Part shown: positions 1 through 9,916 of the stretch, one piece after another
How positions within the stretch are numbered: position 1 is the stretch's first letter
How the letters are laid out: each line of letters begins with the position of its first letter
Assembly: GCA_023053575.1 (NCBI GenBank)
Contig: JAKZAP010000013.1
Span: 3,358,001-3,422,000, forward strand
Origin: Branchinecta lynchi
Lineage: Eukaryota; Arthropoda; Branchiopoda; Anostraca; Branchinectidae
Direction: 5' to 3'
Length of the DNA: 64,000 nucleotides
Notes under the pieces: model-generated
The model's database searches: none
What the model saw: only the letters and a program-made list of their open reading frames with translations
What the model was told of the DNA's origin: nothing
Position numbers and translations under genes: made by a program

Positions 1-14
1 GTGTTCGAGAATCC

Positions 15-430
15 GCGAAATGTATTTGAGGATCCCTTGAATGTCTTCGAGGAATCGGTGTGTGTACTCGAGAATCGACGAAAAGTTTTCGATTATTTTT
101 AGGTTTGAGAAACTACAAAAAGCATTCGAGAAGAGATAAAAAGTACGAGAATCTCTAAAATGTGTTTGACACTTAAATCGAAATACGGAAATCGAGAATG
201 ACACAAATGTATTCGAGGATGACAAAAATACATTTGCGAATGTCAAAAATTAAAAACCTTGAATGCATTTTGTCATTCTTGAATATTTTGTCTTTTCTCG
301 AATACTTTTTGTACTTTGTAGATGAGTGAAAAAAAAGGTCTCGAAGACCTTTTATCGATTCTCGAATACAAACACCGATTCCTCGAAGACATCCGAGGGA
401 TTATCCAATACATTTTTGAAGTATTTAGCC
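15..430. repeat. Imperfect foldback with TTCGAG/CTCGAA-rich arms
   Basis: The arm near 20-82 (with GTCTTCGAGGAATCGGTG) returns inverted near 352-425 (CACCGATTCCTCGAAGAC). Between them are many short TCGAGAA/TTCTCGA words. Overlapping 64- and 83-codon ORFs in the right arm are a by-product. It may be one end of a longer element cut by the window edge. Confidence 0.6.
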
Positions 431-647
431 TCAAATCCATTCTATACGCGCGTTACGATGAGGGATTCCTCAAACACATCAAAACACACAAGTACGGACA
501 GTGTTGCCAAATGTGACTTATTTAGTGCTTATCGACACCTTTTGCCTCTGGGTGACACCATGACACTTTTTTTCTGAAAAGTGACACCTTTTCATACAAC
601 TAACACTTTTTAGGTGAGAAAAATACCATTTCATTTACTTTACCAAA

Positions 648-838
648 GTTACGGACGGGCCTGTATGCAGGAATTTATTTCGGGGGAGGGGGGGGGGGGT
701 TGCCTGCTGGTCGGACAAAAAAGTACAAAAAACACATAGATCAGAGGGAAAAGACCATAAAAATGATTATTTTTGTAAGTTTCGGGGGGGGGGGGGTCAA
801 CCCCCTACCCCCCCCCCGGATACGGCCTTGGTTACGGA
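648..838. mobile_element. hAT-like MITE, GGCCCGTATCC family, copy 1
   Basis: The element spans 656-830. Ends are imperfect inverted repeats (CGGGCCTGTATGCAGG against CAAGGCCGTATCCGG). It is flanked by a perfect 8-bp duplication, GTTACGGA (648-655 and 831-838), as produced by hAT transposases. The core shared by all copies includes GGACAAAAAAGTAC and a TATAAAAATGATT-like stretch, with a poly-G run and an opposing poly-C run next to the ends. No transposase is encoded. Confidence 0.85.
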
Positions 839-1371
839 TTATCGCCCCCAAAACATGTACTTTGCTCTGATTTAGTACACAAAACACTTTGAGCCTTACA
901 CAAAGCCAATTTTCCGATTAATGTGTGTCTCAAAAATGTAAATAATACTTAGAAAAATGTTCTCCTAATTATTCGAATTTTTCGCATTGCGCAAGGAGCT
1001 TCCCCGTTCAGTCAAATGACAAGCGAAAGGTTGTCGCTTGTTCGGGGTAGTACAAAAATAAATAACAATTTAAAGTGTCCGTAATTGTGGAAGGCAAAAT
1101 ATTTGTGTAGAGTAGACTTTACTGAAAGATTTCTTTCACGCAGCAATGGTGCCGAATTTACATTTCACATCAACATAAATATAGTTAATCAAACAAAGGC
1201 TTCGTCGGTTCAAAATTTGCATCAGATTGACGGATGTTACAACGTATACAAATTTAATGTTGTCTTTACAGTCACCAACTTCTACATTTAAAACAGGACT
1301 TATGGATACCATTGAATGTTTCACAAGGGACTTTTACCGTGACAAATAAACAAAAAAGTAAACTCAATTGG

Positions 1372-1408
1372 CAGAGGTCCGGGGTTCAAATCCCGGCCGA
1401 GGAGCATA
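1372..1408 (+). repeat. tRNA 3'-half-like fragment
   Basis: Contains a B-box-like GGGTTCAAATCCCGG and an acceptor-like CCGAGGAGCA, matching the 3' end of the tRNA-Thr-like sequences at 35196 and 38428. The T-stem has a mismatch and no 5' half is present, so it is a fragment or part of a SINE, not a gene. Confidence 0.5.
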
Positions 1409-1992
1409 TTTGTCTTTCACTGCACTACTTAATAATGTAACAGGTCTCATAGTTGGTTTTTCCGATGAAATTTTCGCGAAAAAGGTAGCTTGCCAAAAAG
1501 GGGCGATTTAACACAAAACAGTTTGCACTATTATTTACCCCAGTAATAAACAGAAGACAAACAAATTCGAAACCAGCCAACTGCTCAACAACAAAAAAAT
1601 CCTGCCGGATTTGTTTTGGTCCTCTGCGTCGACAGAGAGGCTAGATTAGGTTAGGTAAGTTAGACTGGATGACAGCAAATTTCGAAGCGAAATTCCAGAT
1701 TTGAGGGTCCCGTTTACCCCACCTTGAAGAAGAAAACAACATCGTATGGGCAGCTCCATAAAGAACTCGCCTGTTTTCGGATACAGAGAAGAACCAACGA
1801 AACAGAAGAAAACGTGATAGAATTGAAAACGGATTGAAAAAAAAAACGCACGAAATCATAGAATTTGGGAAACATGAGACGATTAGAGAAGAAAAGAGTT
1901 CTGTAAATAAATACAGCAGTGGTTGCCTGACCCCGCCCTCGCGGTTTTCAGCTGAGATGGCGCCAGCTATCGAGTCTCACTCAACACCCGTT

Positions 1993-2488
1993 CGAGGGGT
2001 CGACGACTCTAATTTTGTATGTACACCATTCCGGAATACCCTAATAATCCTGACCATTCCGGATTATTCCTAACCATTCCGGATTATTCCTTACTATTCC
2101 GGATTATTCCTAACCCTGTGTATGGGATATAATTCCAGTTGAAATTAGAAATTCGAGTCATCTGGCATCCTTCATGGCTACAGTGAAGAGATTTTTCCTT
2201 GCAAAAGGATAGTACTGATGTGTGAGTGTTTTTTGTAAGCAGAATATTTGTTGTATACGTATGAACCGTGTATGAACGGCATGTAGAATAATATAAAAAT
2301 AGTGTTACCACATTATGTAGAATAGAGAAGACTGCCACCTAATAAAATTTAATCTAATCTAATATAATCCATTCCGGATTATTCTTGACCACTCCGGATT
2401 ATTCCTGACTATTCTGGATTATTCCTGACCATTCCGGATTATTCCTTCGGTACGTGTACACCATTCCGGGAGAGTCGTCGACCCCTCG
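1993..2488. mobile_element. TIR element carrying a TTCCGGATTA minisatellite
   Basis: Bounded by a perfect 18-bp inverted repeat, CGAGGGGTCGACGACTCT (1993-2010) and its complement (2471-2488). Flanks CACCCGTT and CACCGTT look like a target duplication with one indel. Inside are copies of a ~20-bp unit, ACCATTCCGGATTATTCCT, in two blocks (about 2029-2107 and 2367-2450). The blocks are separated by about 260 bp ending in a TAATCTAATCTAAT tail, probably a retrotransposed insert. No transposase ORF. Confidence 0.7.
2108..2370 (+). mobile_element. Insert with ATCTA-type tail inside the 1993-2488 element
   Basis: Interrupts the minisatellite and ends in AATAAAATTTAATCTAATCT. The same tail ends the LINE relic at 12110-12135. 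Likely a short 5'-truncated non-LTR retrotransposon or SINE; no ORF is recognisable. Confidence 0.45.
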
Positions 2489-2959
2489 CACCGTTTCCCT
2501 CTCCTTGACCTGTAGAGACCATCGAGGAGTTCTCAGCCCCTCTTCCCACTTTAGCTTTCACGGAAGCTCGTAAAACCAACGATAAATGTTTTGAATTCTC
2601 CAAAAACCTGAATATAGTCACGTCTCTCTTTGTCGTTTAAAGTATGGTGAATGACGAAGGGATATAGTTGACAATTGCAAGGCGAATCCTGTCAACTCCT
2701 GACTCGGGGACAACTAGAATAATTGAGGCAATGAGCTGAGTCATTATTATTAATCTCTAAGCATACACAAACCAAGGAATAAAGGACTCGGTAATAAAAG
2801 GGAAAAAATGCATCTGTCAGAATATCAGCCGAATACGGTGGATAAAATTTTCAAATTGGACGAAAATTCTTTGTCAGTGATAGAATTTGAACCATTTCGA
2901 CAATTCGTCAGATTATTAACCAATTCAATGCGTACATTGAACACTCAAATAGTGCGTAC

Positions 2960-3125
2960 ATAATTGTAACTTAATTGTCGACATCGTGTGTATTTTGTAT
3001 AGTATTTATGTGTTAATGAATGGACCAGATGGTTTAGGCATAGTTCTTTTTATACACTATTTTGTACTCCTCAGTTCTGAGGGAAATAAAGGAATAAATA
3101 AATAAATAAATAATAAATAAAAGAA
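2960..3125 (+). mobile_element. Retrotransposon 3' end with AATAAATAAATAA tail
   Basis: A 3' UTR-like segment ends in a poly(A)-signal-like, AAATA-repeated tail (3087-3122), typical of non-LTR retrotransposon insertions. No coding part remains. Confidence 0.45.
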
Positions 3126-3599
3126 ACGATTTGCTTTCGAAATCAAAGTAAAAATTTGCATGAAAGCAGTTCTCTAAAACTAGCGCGGCGTAGACCGTCG
3201 ACGTAGCTCAGCTTCGTTTACGATTCAAAATTGAATCGTTGGTAAAAAAAAAAAAAAAAATATAGCGAAAGAGATGACAACAATTTCCGAAGCGAAATCT
3301 CCAGATTTGAGGAGCCTCTTAGCGTCGTTGTCAGCTGGTGTGCGAATACAGCCTTTGTTTTGCAGACGTCGATCTGCGTCATCGCATGCGTCGTCGTCGC
3401 ATATTCGGATATGAATGAAACTTAAGAACTGAATAGATAACATGCTTTGATGTCTCGTTTGAAATCCGGACCGGATTCGACAGCTGCGGGGGAGTTGGGA
3501 GGTGGGAAGACCGGAATCTCGAGAAACGGTTAGAATGGAGGGATCGGAGTGAAACTTGCTGGAAAGAACAAGCATCTACTCTAGATGAATCGTTAAAAC

Positions 3600-3910
3600 A
3601 CTTAGACTGGATCCGGCCACTTGGGGGGGGGGGGGGGGGGGGGGGTCCGGAACTCGGGTGTGGCAGTTTTAGGGATCTTCACGACGGAACTTGGCACGCA
3701 CATCAGGGACCCGATCAAACTGGCTTGGAAATAAAAAAAATCGATCCGATCACTGTGGGGGGAGTACAGGGAGGGGGAATCCGGAATATTGAGTCATGCG
3801 TAATTTTGGAACGGGCTATCGCATTCCAGTGAAATTTATAATTGAACAGAAACCATGTCTCTGATCTTCTTTTTCGTATCCGGACCGGATAAGACAAGTT
3901 AGAGGGGGGA
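3600..3910. repeat. Poly-G tract and G-rich repeat segment
   Basis: A run of about 22 consecutive G lies at 3623-3645, followed by G-rich patches at 3760 and 3903. The segment resembles in reverse the sequence at 17570-17800 (shared GGATCCGG and CATCAAGATCCGATCA-like words), so it is a dispersed repeat. No gene is seen between 3130 and 4030. Confidence 0.5.
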
Positions 3911-4029
3911 GGGACGGAATTCCGGTGATCGCAAGTTAAAGTACTTCCAGATGTGCTAGGAAGATGAAACTTGACTAGAAAATTGGAGATTCGACAAGAT
4001 TGGCTTAGAAGTATTCATTTTCAAAACCC

Positions 4030-4425
4030 GACCATTCCTTAAAGTACTAATCTTAACCGCAAAGTATACAGAAATACTTTTAACCAAACTATACATTTCC
4101 ATGATCCCCATGAGCCCATGATAATGATCATTTTTGCCACAAGTGTTTTGCTTACAAAATGTATCGCTAGAACCCTTAGAGTGCGCATTTTAACCGAAAA
4201 GTGAAACAAAAAAAAATTCACTCACGATATATATTAATGATCCCCAAGGGCCCATTATGGTTTTTGTCTGAAGGGTTTTGCTTACAGGTGAATTTCTAGC
4301 GCCCTTAAACTACGTATCATTACAGCCAAGTTCGAGAATACAATACTTTTTACCAAACGATTAATTCTCGTGATTTCTACCCGTGCATGGTCATTCTTAT
4401 TTCAAGAGTTTTGCTTACAAATGAT
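4030..4425. repeat. Three tandem ~132-bp units
   Basis: The motif GTTTTGCTTACA recurs at about 4145, 4275 and 4408, each preceded by a GATC..CCCATG-type block. A reverse copy of part of the unit is at 17280-17375 in Hr78 intron 3. Function unknown. Confidence 0.6.
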
Positions 4426-4641
4426 CAGAACAAACCCACGAAAATGCAAATTCTATATTTCTCCCTCTGGGCCAGCAAGTGCCATATGAGCTTCTAGCTC
4501 TTGTTATCCTCATGCATCGAAAAATGCCACCAAAAACACAGAAAAAAAACTTTTCCCTGAGTTTAAGCTTGTGGGTCCAGGGTTCCGCATTTCCCTGATG
4601 TAGACTCACAAATATATGGGATGGTACATAAGTTAAAAACG

Positions 4642-4999
4642 CTTAAAGGACCTGTCTTACCTATAATACCAACGCAACCTAGTTCCATAATCACTCCTTA
4701 TATTTCTAAACCCCGAGAACCCAATTTTCTACCGCACATTCTAACCCCTCTAACAAAACCATGCTTATTTTCTCACTTGGCGTGTTTTGCTACCTTCGAT
4801 GTGTATCACGCTATCGACGGTTGTCTGCGAGAAGTTTTCCACCAGAAAAACCGGTTTTACAAGTCAATGGGTCTAGAAAAAGGCTTAAAACAGCTAAAAA
4901 CCGTGGGTTATTTGTTGAAAGCACAGCCTAGTTTTAAAGTACTCAATTACTTTAAAAAACTGTAAGCTGGAGAGTAAATGGTACAAGGGGTCCTTTAAG
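4642..4999. mobile_element. CTTAAAGGACC MITE, copy 1
   Basis: Short inverted ends CTTAAAGGACC (4642-4652) and GGTCCTTTAAG (4989-4999). The interior matches copies at 41690-42172, 57191-57498 and 61934-62342, including ACCTTCGATGTGTATCACG and GGTTGTCTGCGAGAAG. It encodes a spurious 114-codon ORF. It lies 160 bp downstream of the Hr78 stop codon and could be part of the 3' UTR. Confidence 0.7.
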
Positions 5000-5158
5000 G
5001 GACATAAATCAAACACCGTCCCATCGGTCAATGTTTTGAGAAAGGACTTGACGAAAATCTTGGAAATGACAAGTTCTATATCATATTTTTGACGAAGTTC
5101 TAGAGACTTGTGCTTTTGCTGGTATTAACGACAAAAAAAATACATCAGTGCGACATCT

Positions 5159-5451
5159 TCAGTTAGGGGTTGGAAACTTCAACTTACCGGCGGCTACCAT
5201 AGTCTCCGTCGTATCCATCTTTAGAACAATCGGTATGACATTGTGTATATGCACACTGCCGGTTAGCCCAGAAAAAAAAATCTCTTCAACCACAGCAGAC
5301 TTGAGGCAACGCAGTCGTGATAGGATCAGCAACATCTGTCCGACTCGTTCCGTGTTCGCAGGACACACAGACTTGGAATGCTCTCGTAGTTCCTTCAGGG
5401 TGCGATTCTGGATCGCGTCTAGTTGCGACTTGGTGTTAAGGTTCACGTCGT
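5159..5451 (-). CDS. Hr78: Hr78 exon 9: ligand-binding domain end, AF-2 helix and stop codon
   Basis: Terminal coding exon of 293 nt: residues 405 (split) to 501 and a TGA at 5161-5159. Acceptor TTTTATATTAG|AC. Helix 9/10 is seen in TERVGQMLLILSRLRCLKS. It is followed by VVEEIFFSGLTGSVHIHNVI, close to TR4 TEELFFTGLIGNVSIDSII. The activation helix reads PIVLKMDT, the TR2/TR4 form (PYILKMET) rather than the classic acidic AF-2 core. The tail KLKFPTPN is extra. No canonical AATAAA on this strand was seen in about 1.1 kb after the stop, so the 3' end is undefined. A 166-codon ORF on the opposite strand here is only a shadow of this exon. Confidence 0.97.
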
Positions 5452-5664
5452 CTAATATAAAAAAAACTATGGTTAATTCACATTCAAGTTTACTAATTAC
5501 CGAGAGAAAATACATAGCCTTCCGTTTTACCGTGATTCGTTTATTAGTGGGGGTCGGTAATTTACAAGTAAGTTACTGTTTTTTCGAGTTAAACATACGA
5601 GGCAACGCATTTCAAAAGTCGTGCATTCAAAACCAATTAGGCGGATAGATGGATACAATTTGGT

Positions 5665-5770
5665 GTAAGTAAGTAAGTAAGTAAGTAATGTATTTACAAC
5701 CCACCATTCTGAAAGCGGAGTAAATGAAAGAAAAATAAATAAAATACATAAACACAAAGAAAGACACTTA
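5665..5770. repeat. TAAG microsatellite and 3' UTR-like sequence
   Basis: About six TAAG units (5665-5689) are followed by AT-rich sequence with TATTTACAACCCACC, also present near 37850. This suggests the reversed 3' end of a retrotransposon. Confidence 0.5.
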
Positions 5771-6102
5771 ATTTTCAATCTTCGGCCAGGAAGTACTGGA
5801 AGAGCAGTGTATAGAGAATCGACACTCTCAAAGCGTATTCCAGAAGTAGCTGTATCTAGTACTAATGTAGTGTTTTACGAACCAAGCATCGTAGTTACAT
5901 CTTTTTTTTTATTCTGCAATGAATCTGTGAAATAATACAGATGCGCAGTGTGACATGTAGCATCATGGAATACACAGCACTTGTCTTGCATCTTTCATTA
6001 TCAGGAAAAACAAAAAACCTGGCACTTTTTTATCATTCAAAGTGGATCAAAACTTCCAAAGTCCTACCTTTTAAGACATTTCAACCCTAAAACACTGCAC
6101 GA

Positions 6103-6340
6103 ATGAACCGACTTCGGGTCAGCCAAAGTATCTTGACCTCTCAACCTAAACCCTCCCTCCCCCTACCAAAAGAACAAATGTCAGGTGCTAGGGTACCCAA
6201 ACTCTATCCTCTATCTACAAAGCATGTGAAATATGCCAAAAGTTTTGTTCCAGAGTCCATGAAAGCTTTTAACGAGGCAAAACTGCTTGTTTTGTTTATT
6301 CTATCTAAAGTTTTTACTGTCCTCGTCCTACGACGATGAT
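6103..6340 (+). pseudogene. LINE reverse-transcriptase C-terminal relic
   Basis: The reading frame ends with RVPKLYPLSTKHVKYAKSF and VPESMKAFNEAK. This resembles the end of non-LTR retrotransposon ORF2 (the NSFIPxxxxxFN motif), as at 11870-11950. Only about 78 codons remain and no upstream reverse-transcriptase motifs are present, so it is 5'-truncated. Confidence 0.5.
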
Positions 6341-6598
6341 ACAGATACTAAATTAAAATGGTGTTTTATATCGACAGTAATATAAAACAACAACAAAATT
6401 CTTTAACCTACATACACCTACATATCTGGTGCCCCATCTGTTAGGCTTAAGAGATGGGCTTTTCAGAGACAAGCGCAAGCTTAGCTTTGTTTTGTAATGA
6501 GCGGTTTAGGATGCTCAAGACAGCACCAAAAATAAAATGGTGACCTCTTGACCCCACAACACAAAGGCTATAGTGACAAAGAAACATCCAATTCTTAC

Positions 6599-6707
6599 CA
6601 GGGCTTAGCATCAAAAGCAGTTTCAGGTACGCATAGTCACGGTCGTCCAGCTCCAAATGAAGACAACTGGCAACAACATCATAGATCCTTACAATTTCGC
6701 CGGCAGC
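6599..6707 (-). CDS. Hr78: Hr78 exon 8: ligand-binding domain (helices 7-8)
   Basis: This 109-nt exon encodes residues 369-404 plus one base. Acceptor GTATTTTTTAG|GC (phase 0), donor CCCTG|GTAAGA (phase 1). The peptide AAGEIVRIYDVVASCLHLEL is followed by DDRDYAYLKLLLMLSP, which matches the TR4 segment DGYEYAYLKAIVLFSPD. The split codon completed by exon 9 (G|AC) is Asp405, restoring LSPDD. It contains no in-frame ATG, so start-codon-based ORF calling gives a misleading boundary. Confidence 0.95.
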
Positions 6708-7110
6708 CTAAAAAATACATAAGCTATACAAGAATCAAAACCTGAGTACAGGAGATTTCAAATTTCCAGAGAAGTCTTTCCTTCAGAATAATCTATCTGG
6801 CTTAAAAAGGAACCAATTAATATGACAAACATACTAACTAGATTGATGCTAATTGAATGTTTTACATATTGGATAAATAAATATTGCTTCAGTATTTCTA
6901 GTTAAATGTATTTTTCTTTTTAAACAAGATTACCTCATTCTAACCTTAGCTCGAATAGAATATCCCTTAGAATATCAGCTTCGAAACAAGGAAGAGGCAC
7001 AGAATTTGAGTATGTTTGGACACAGGAATGTTGAGCACACAGCATGTACCTTTCATTTCAACATTTTCGCGGCAACATTCGAGGTCATGTGAAAAAAAAA
7101 ATGTTGTGAA

Positions 7111-7616
7111 TAGGCGTATTCTCGACATTCCCCGAGGACTCCTTTTGAAGAGTCCCTTTGTTTTTGTTTGTCCCAGGGACCCACTCCCCGTATTCTCGCG
7201 AGTCCCCACGGACTGGGAATGCTCCGATTATCACCACTATCATCAAAAAGGACTCCTTTCATATTCGTAGGGGAATCAATGTTTGCTGGTGTTCTTTTTA
7301 ATTAATTTTAAAAATAATCAGAATAAACAAAACCAAAAATAAAGTGAACTGCAATTTCGTCAACTGCACATTTTTTTTCTTCAAAGAAATGCATTTTGGA
7401 AGAATTCCCCGTGTTCTCGCTGTTTTCCGTACGCGGAGTCCGCGTGGAGTGATTCCCTCTATTCTCCCGTTCCCTTGATTCCCCGAGGAGTCCGCGGGGA
7501 ATCAATGTTTGCTGGTGTTCTTTTTAATTAATTTTAAAAATAATCAGAATAAACAAAACCAAAAATAAAGTGAACTGCAATTTCGTCATTCAGGAGTCCT
7601 CGGGGAATGTCGAGAA
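7111..7616. mobile_element. TIR element with an internal 88-bp duplication
   Basis: Inverted ends: AGGCGTATTCTCGACATTCC at 7112-7131 pairs with the complement of 7597-7622, extending through CCCGAGGACTCC. Inside, an ~88-bp block beginning AATCAATGTTTGCTGG occurs twice (7274-7361 and 7500-7588). GGGG(A)ATTCCCCG-type words recur. No ORF is recognised. Confidence 0.65.
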
Positions 7617-7668
7617 AACGCCTTATGACTGTTCAGCCGAGCTGGACGACTCGGTGTAACTCGGTTGT

Positions 7669-7841
7669 AAACAAGACCAAAGGTTTCGATGGGATCCCAA
7701 AAATTAAATATTTGATCCAGACAATTGGGTCTTGTCTACGCCAGATCCAGTCTTCGCCAGACTCCTTGAATATTTTTACTATTAAAATTCAGAAACAGAT
7801 TAAGGCCAAAAAGCTAATCATCTGAGAAAACCAAGTTCAGG
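7669..7841 (+). mobile_element. GGGATCCC-family fragment (5' end only)
   Basis: Begins AACAAGACCAAAGGTTTCGA, then GGGATCCC, and follows the family sequence as far as GAGAAAACCAAGTTCAG. It is truncated there. Confidence 0.7.
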
Positions 7842-8496
7842 AAAAATTGACAGCCGATTTTTCTGGAGGTGGAGCTTCTCGTTTACAATAGTCAGGAGCA
7901 GGAAAAACTAGTGTAAAAAGGGAAGGGTGAAAATAAGTGAGTTGTCCGTATGAAATCGAGACAGAATGAACAAATAAATGAATAATTAATAAATAATAAT
8001 ACAATATAATAATAATAATAATAATAAATAATAAATAACTGAATAAACAAGACTGAATAAATAAACTGAATAGAATGAACTAAAACTGAAATATGAGAAA
8101 ACCGTATGAAATTCGTGTCTCCCGAGTTCCGGTACAAAAACTGACGGAGCGATCACGGATCGGCTTTAGTATATCGGGAGCAAAGGTCGGAAATGATGAT
8201 TAACGGAACGCTTAGGCATTTAGAGTGGGTCATCAGTACAGGTAAGACGGGTCCTTCAAAACTTCAAAGTTATGAGTCATACTTGCAGATTTTTTTTCCA
8301 GTTCAACCAAACGAGACAGCACACTTGGCTTGAATATTTTAAAGATTTACCAACTCAGTATTAACAGATTGTATACCAGCCTCTGTCAGATTTTGATTTG
8401 GACCGTCGGCCAAGACAATCTAACCCAGGCCAAGCGTGACCACACCCACCAGTTGAGCCACCGTAACAACCCTAACCTTTCGTTTAAATCACATAC

Positions 8497-8659
8497 CTCT
8501 CTAATACGAGCAGGGGGTACTCCACTATTAGTCGCCTGAAGATGCCCCAGCAAAGCCATAAGAATGCCGAACAGAGACATCTCTTTCTGCCGTTGAGCCA
8601 TCCCCAGCACGAATAGCTCGGCCCACGAGTTCCGGACTAGGGCAACCTGGGTTTCAGTC
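8497..8659 (-). CDS. Hr78: Hr78 exon 7: ligand-binding domain (helices 4-6)
   Basis: This 163-nt exon encodes residues 314 (split) to 368. Acceptor TCTTAATTTTAG|G, donor AGAGAG|GTATGT. The peptide TETQVALVRNSWAELFVLGMA lines up with the TR4 stretch around LVRACWNELFTLGLAQ, the helix 4/5 core. It continues as LFGILMALLGHLQ and ends at PPARIRE. The donor was chosen because GTATGT is a good match and keeps phase 0 with exon 8; the frame stays open past it only as intron read-through. No alternative donor nearby is as good. Confidence 0.94.
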
Positions 8660-8734
8660 CTAAAATTAAGAGAAAAATATTCTCAAAAAAACAATTGAAA
8701 AAACAACTCAAAAAACATTCTACCTCAATATGAT

Positions 8735-8845
8735 ATGATATGATATTTATTACCTTAAAAGCCCAAGGGCCATGGCAATACAAACAAAAGGAGACACAGT
8801 AACAAACTTATTCTAACTACCACTAAAACTAAAAAAAATAATCTC
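8735..8845 (-). mobile_element. Reversed retrotransposon 3' end
   Basis: TGATA repeats and TATTTATTACC are followed by AAGCCCAAGGGCCATGGCAA. The complement (TTGCCATGGCCCTTGGGCTT) resembles the LINE 3' UTR at 18490-18520 (TTGCCATGGCCTTTGGCTC). Confidence 0.5.
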
Positions 8846-9916
8846 TATGAATCATTGACAGCTTGAGGAATATACCCACTTTATTTATAGTAGCATAACA
8901 CTCACTATGTGGCATGCTTGTGATGATCAGGTGGTCCCACTGCCCTTACTGTCACGAACCGCACTTGAAAACTCGGGAGAGCATTGCCGAAGCCTACAAC
9001 GCCGTAATCCCTTTGCCTACCTTCTACCCCTGGTCATTAGCAAGAGTGAAACCGGTCTTCGAATGCCAATTTTTAATTATTCGAATGAGAACAAGCCTAG
9101 GCTCATTGCCACCTTCCATTTTCGCTTTAGTCACAACTGTACTAGATTACGCTCAATATTTCACTGTGTTTCGGCTAGAACCCAGCGAAACCCCCACATA
9201 ACTGCCCAAGAAACCCCCATATATAACGACATAACTGCCCCGGACATAGCTTCCGCGCCAACTCCCCGGCCGCCAGCGAAACCCCTCCGTTATCAAAACC
9301 CCGCCCCCCCCCCCCCCTTGTACCCCCCCCCCCCCCCCCATACAGTGATAATAAAAATAAAAAAAATTAGGAAGAGCATGTATAGAGGCGAACGGCCAGC
9401 GAGCCGCCGTCACTCGTTTACCTTTAACTCGCATGTCTAGGGAAAATCCTTAATTACTTGAGGTCCAAACTGCAGTTTTTAATAAGATTTTTATAATTTT
9501 CTATATATTTGCCTTGCCAGGTTTCTGTTCCACCTAGACCCATTTCATTTACAAACAAATATCTATGCATTAACTTCGAACTTAATTGCTTTGGCTAGCC
9601 GTATTTACGGTACGACCCCGTTAAGGCAAAACAAAACTTTTTCTACCAAACCGAGTTAACCGCGTAACTGATTCATGCTCACCATAACTTTTTTGCACAT
9701 TCGCCTGCGGTTTGTTTGCGGGTAATTTCACTACTGCAACCTCGCACGCAAGAAAATTCAATTACAATACCGTCCAAGCCTTTGCGGCTCGCTGCGGGAT
9801 GACATGAGCATTTCATATGTTCCACACAACGTTTGCAATAAAAGGCTCGCGCTCATTACTGCCGTGTCTTGTTATTTTGCGTTGTTATTAGTACGTGTAC
9901 CTCCATATTAGCTGAA

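Larger units (their letters stand above)
5452..6598 (-). other. Hr78 intron 8 (about 1.15 kb, contents)
   Basis: Contains a retrotransposon C-terminal relic (6103-6340, +) and a TAAG simple repeat followed by a 3' UTR-like segment (5665-5770). No other structure is recognised. Confidence 0.75.
6708..8496 (-). other. Hr78 intron 7 (about 1.8 kb, contents)
   Basis: Contains a TIR element with an internal duplication (7111-7616), followed at once by a truncated GGGATCCC-family fragment (7669-7841) and an AATAAT/AATAAA-rich stretch (7970-8060) resembling a retrotransposon tail. The rest is unremarkable AT-rich sequence. Confidence 0.8.

Noticed and set aside
3623..3645. Poly-G tract as a functional G-quadruplex promoter element
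   Set aside because: No gene starts nearby, and several similar tracts occur inside MITEs; simple-sequence expansion explains it.
5148..5648. 166-codon plus-strand ORF
   Set aside because: It is the antisense of Hr78 exon 9, which has clear nuclear-receptor motifs on the minus strand; the plus-strand protein has none.
9153..9434. Glycine-rich protein on the minus strand
   Set aside because: The glycines are translation of C homopolymers.
8907..9440. 177- and 95-codon overlapping plus-strand ORFs, with a HCPYCHEPH segment suggesting a zinc site
   Set aside because: Inside Hr78 intron 6, opposite strand; the longer frame ends in translated poly-C, and the single CxxC-H motif is not enough for any family.
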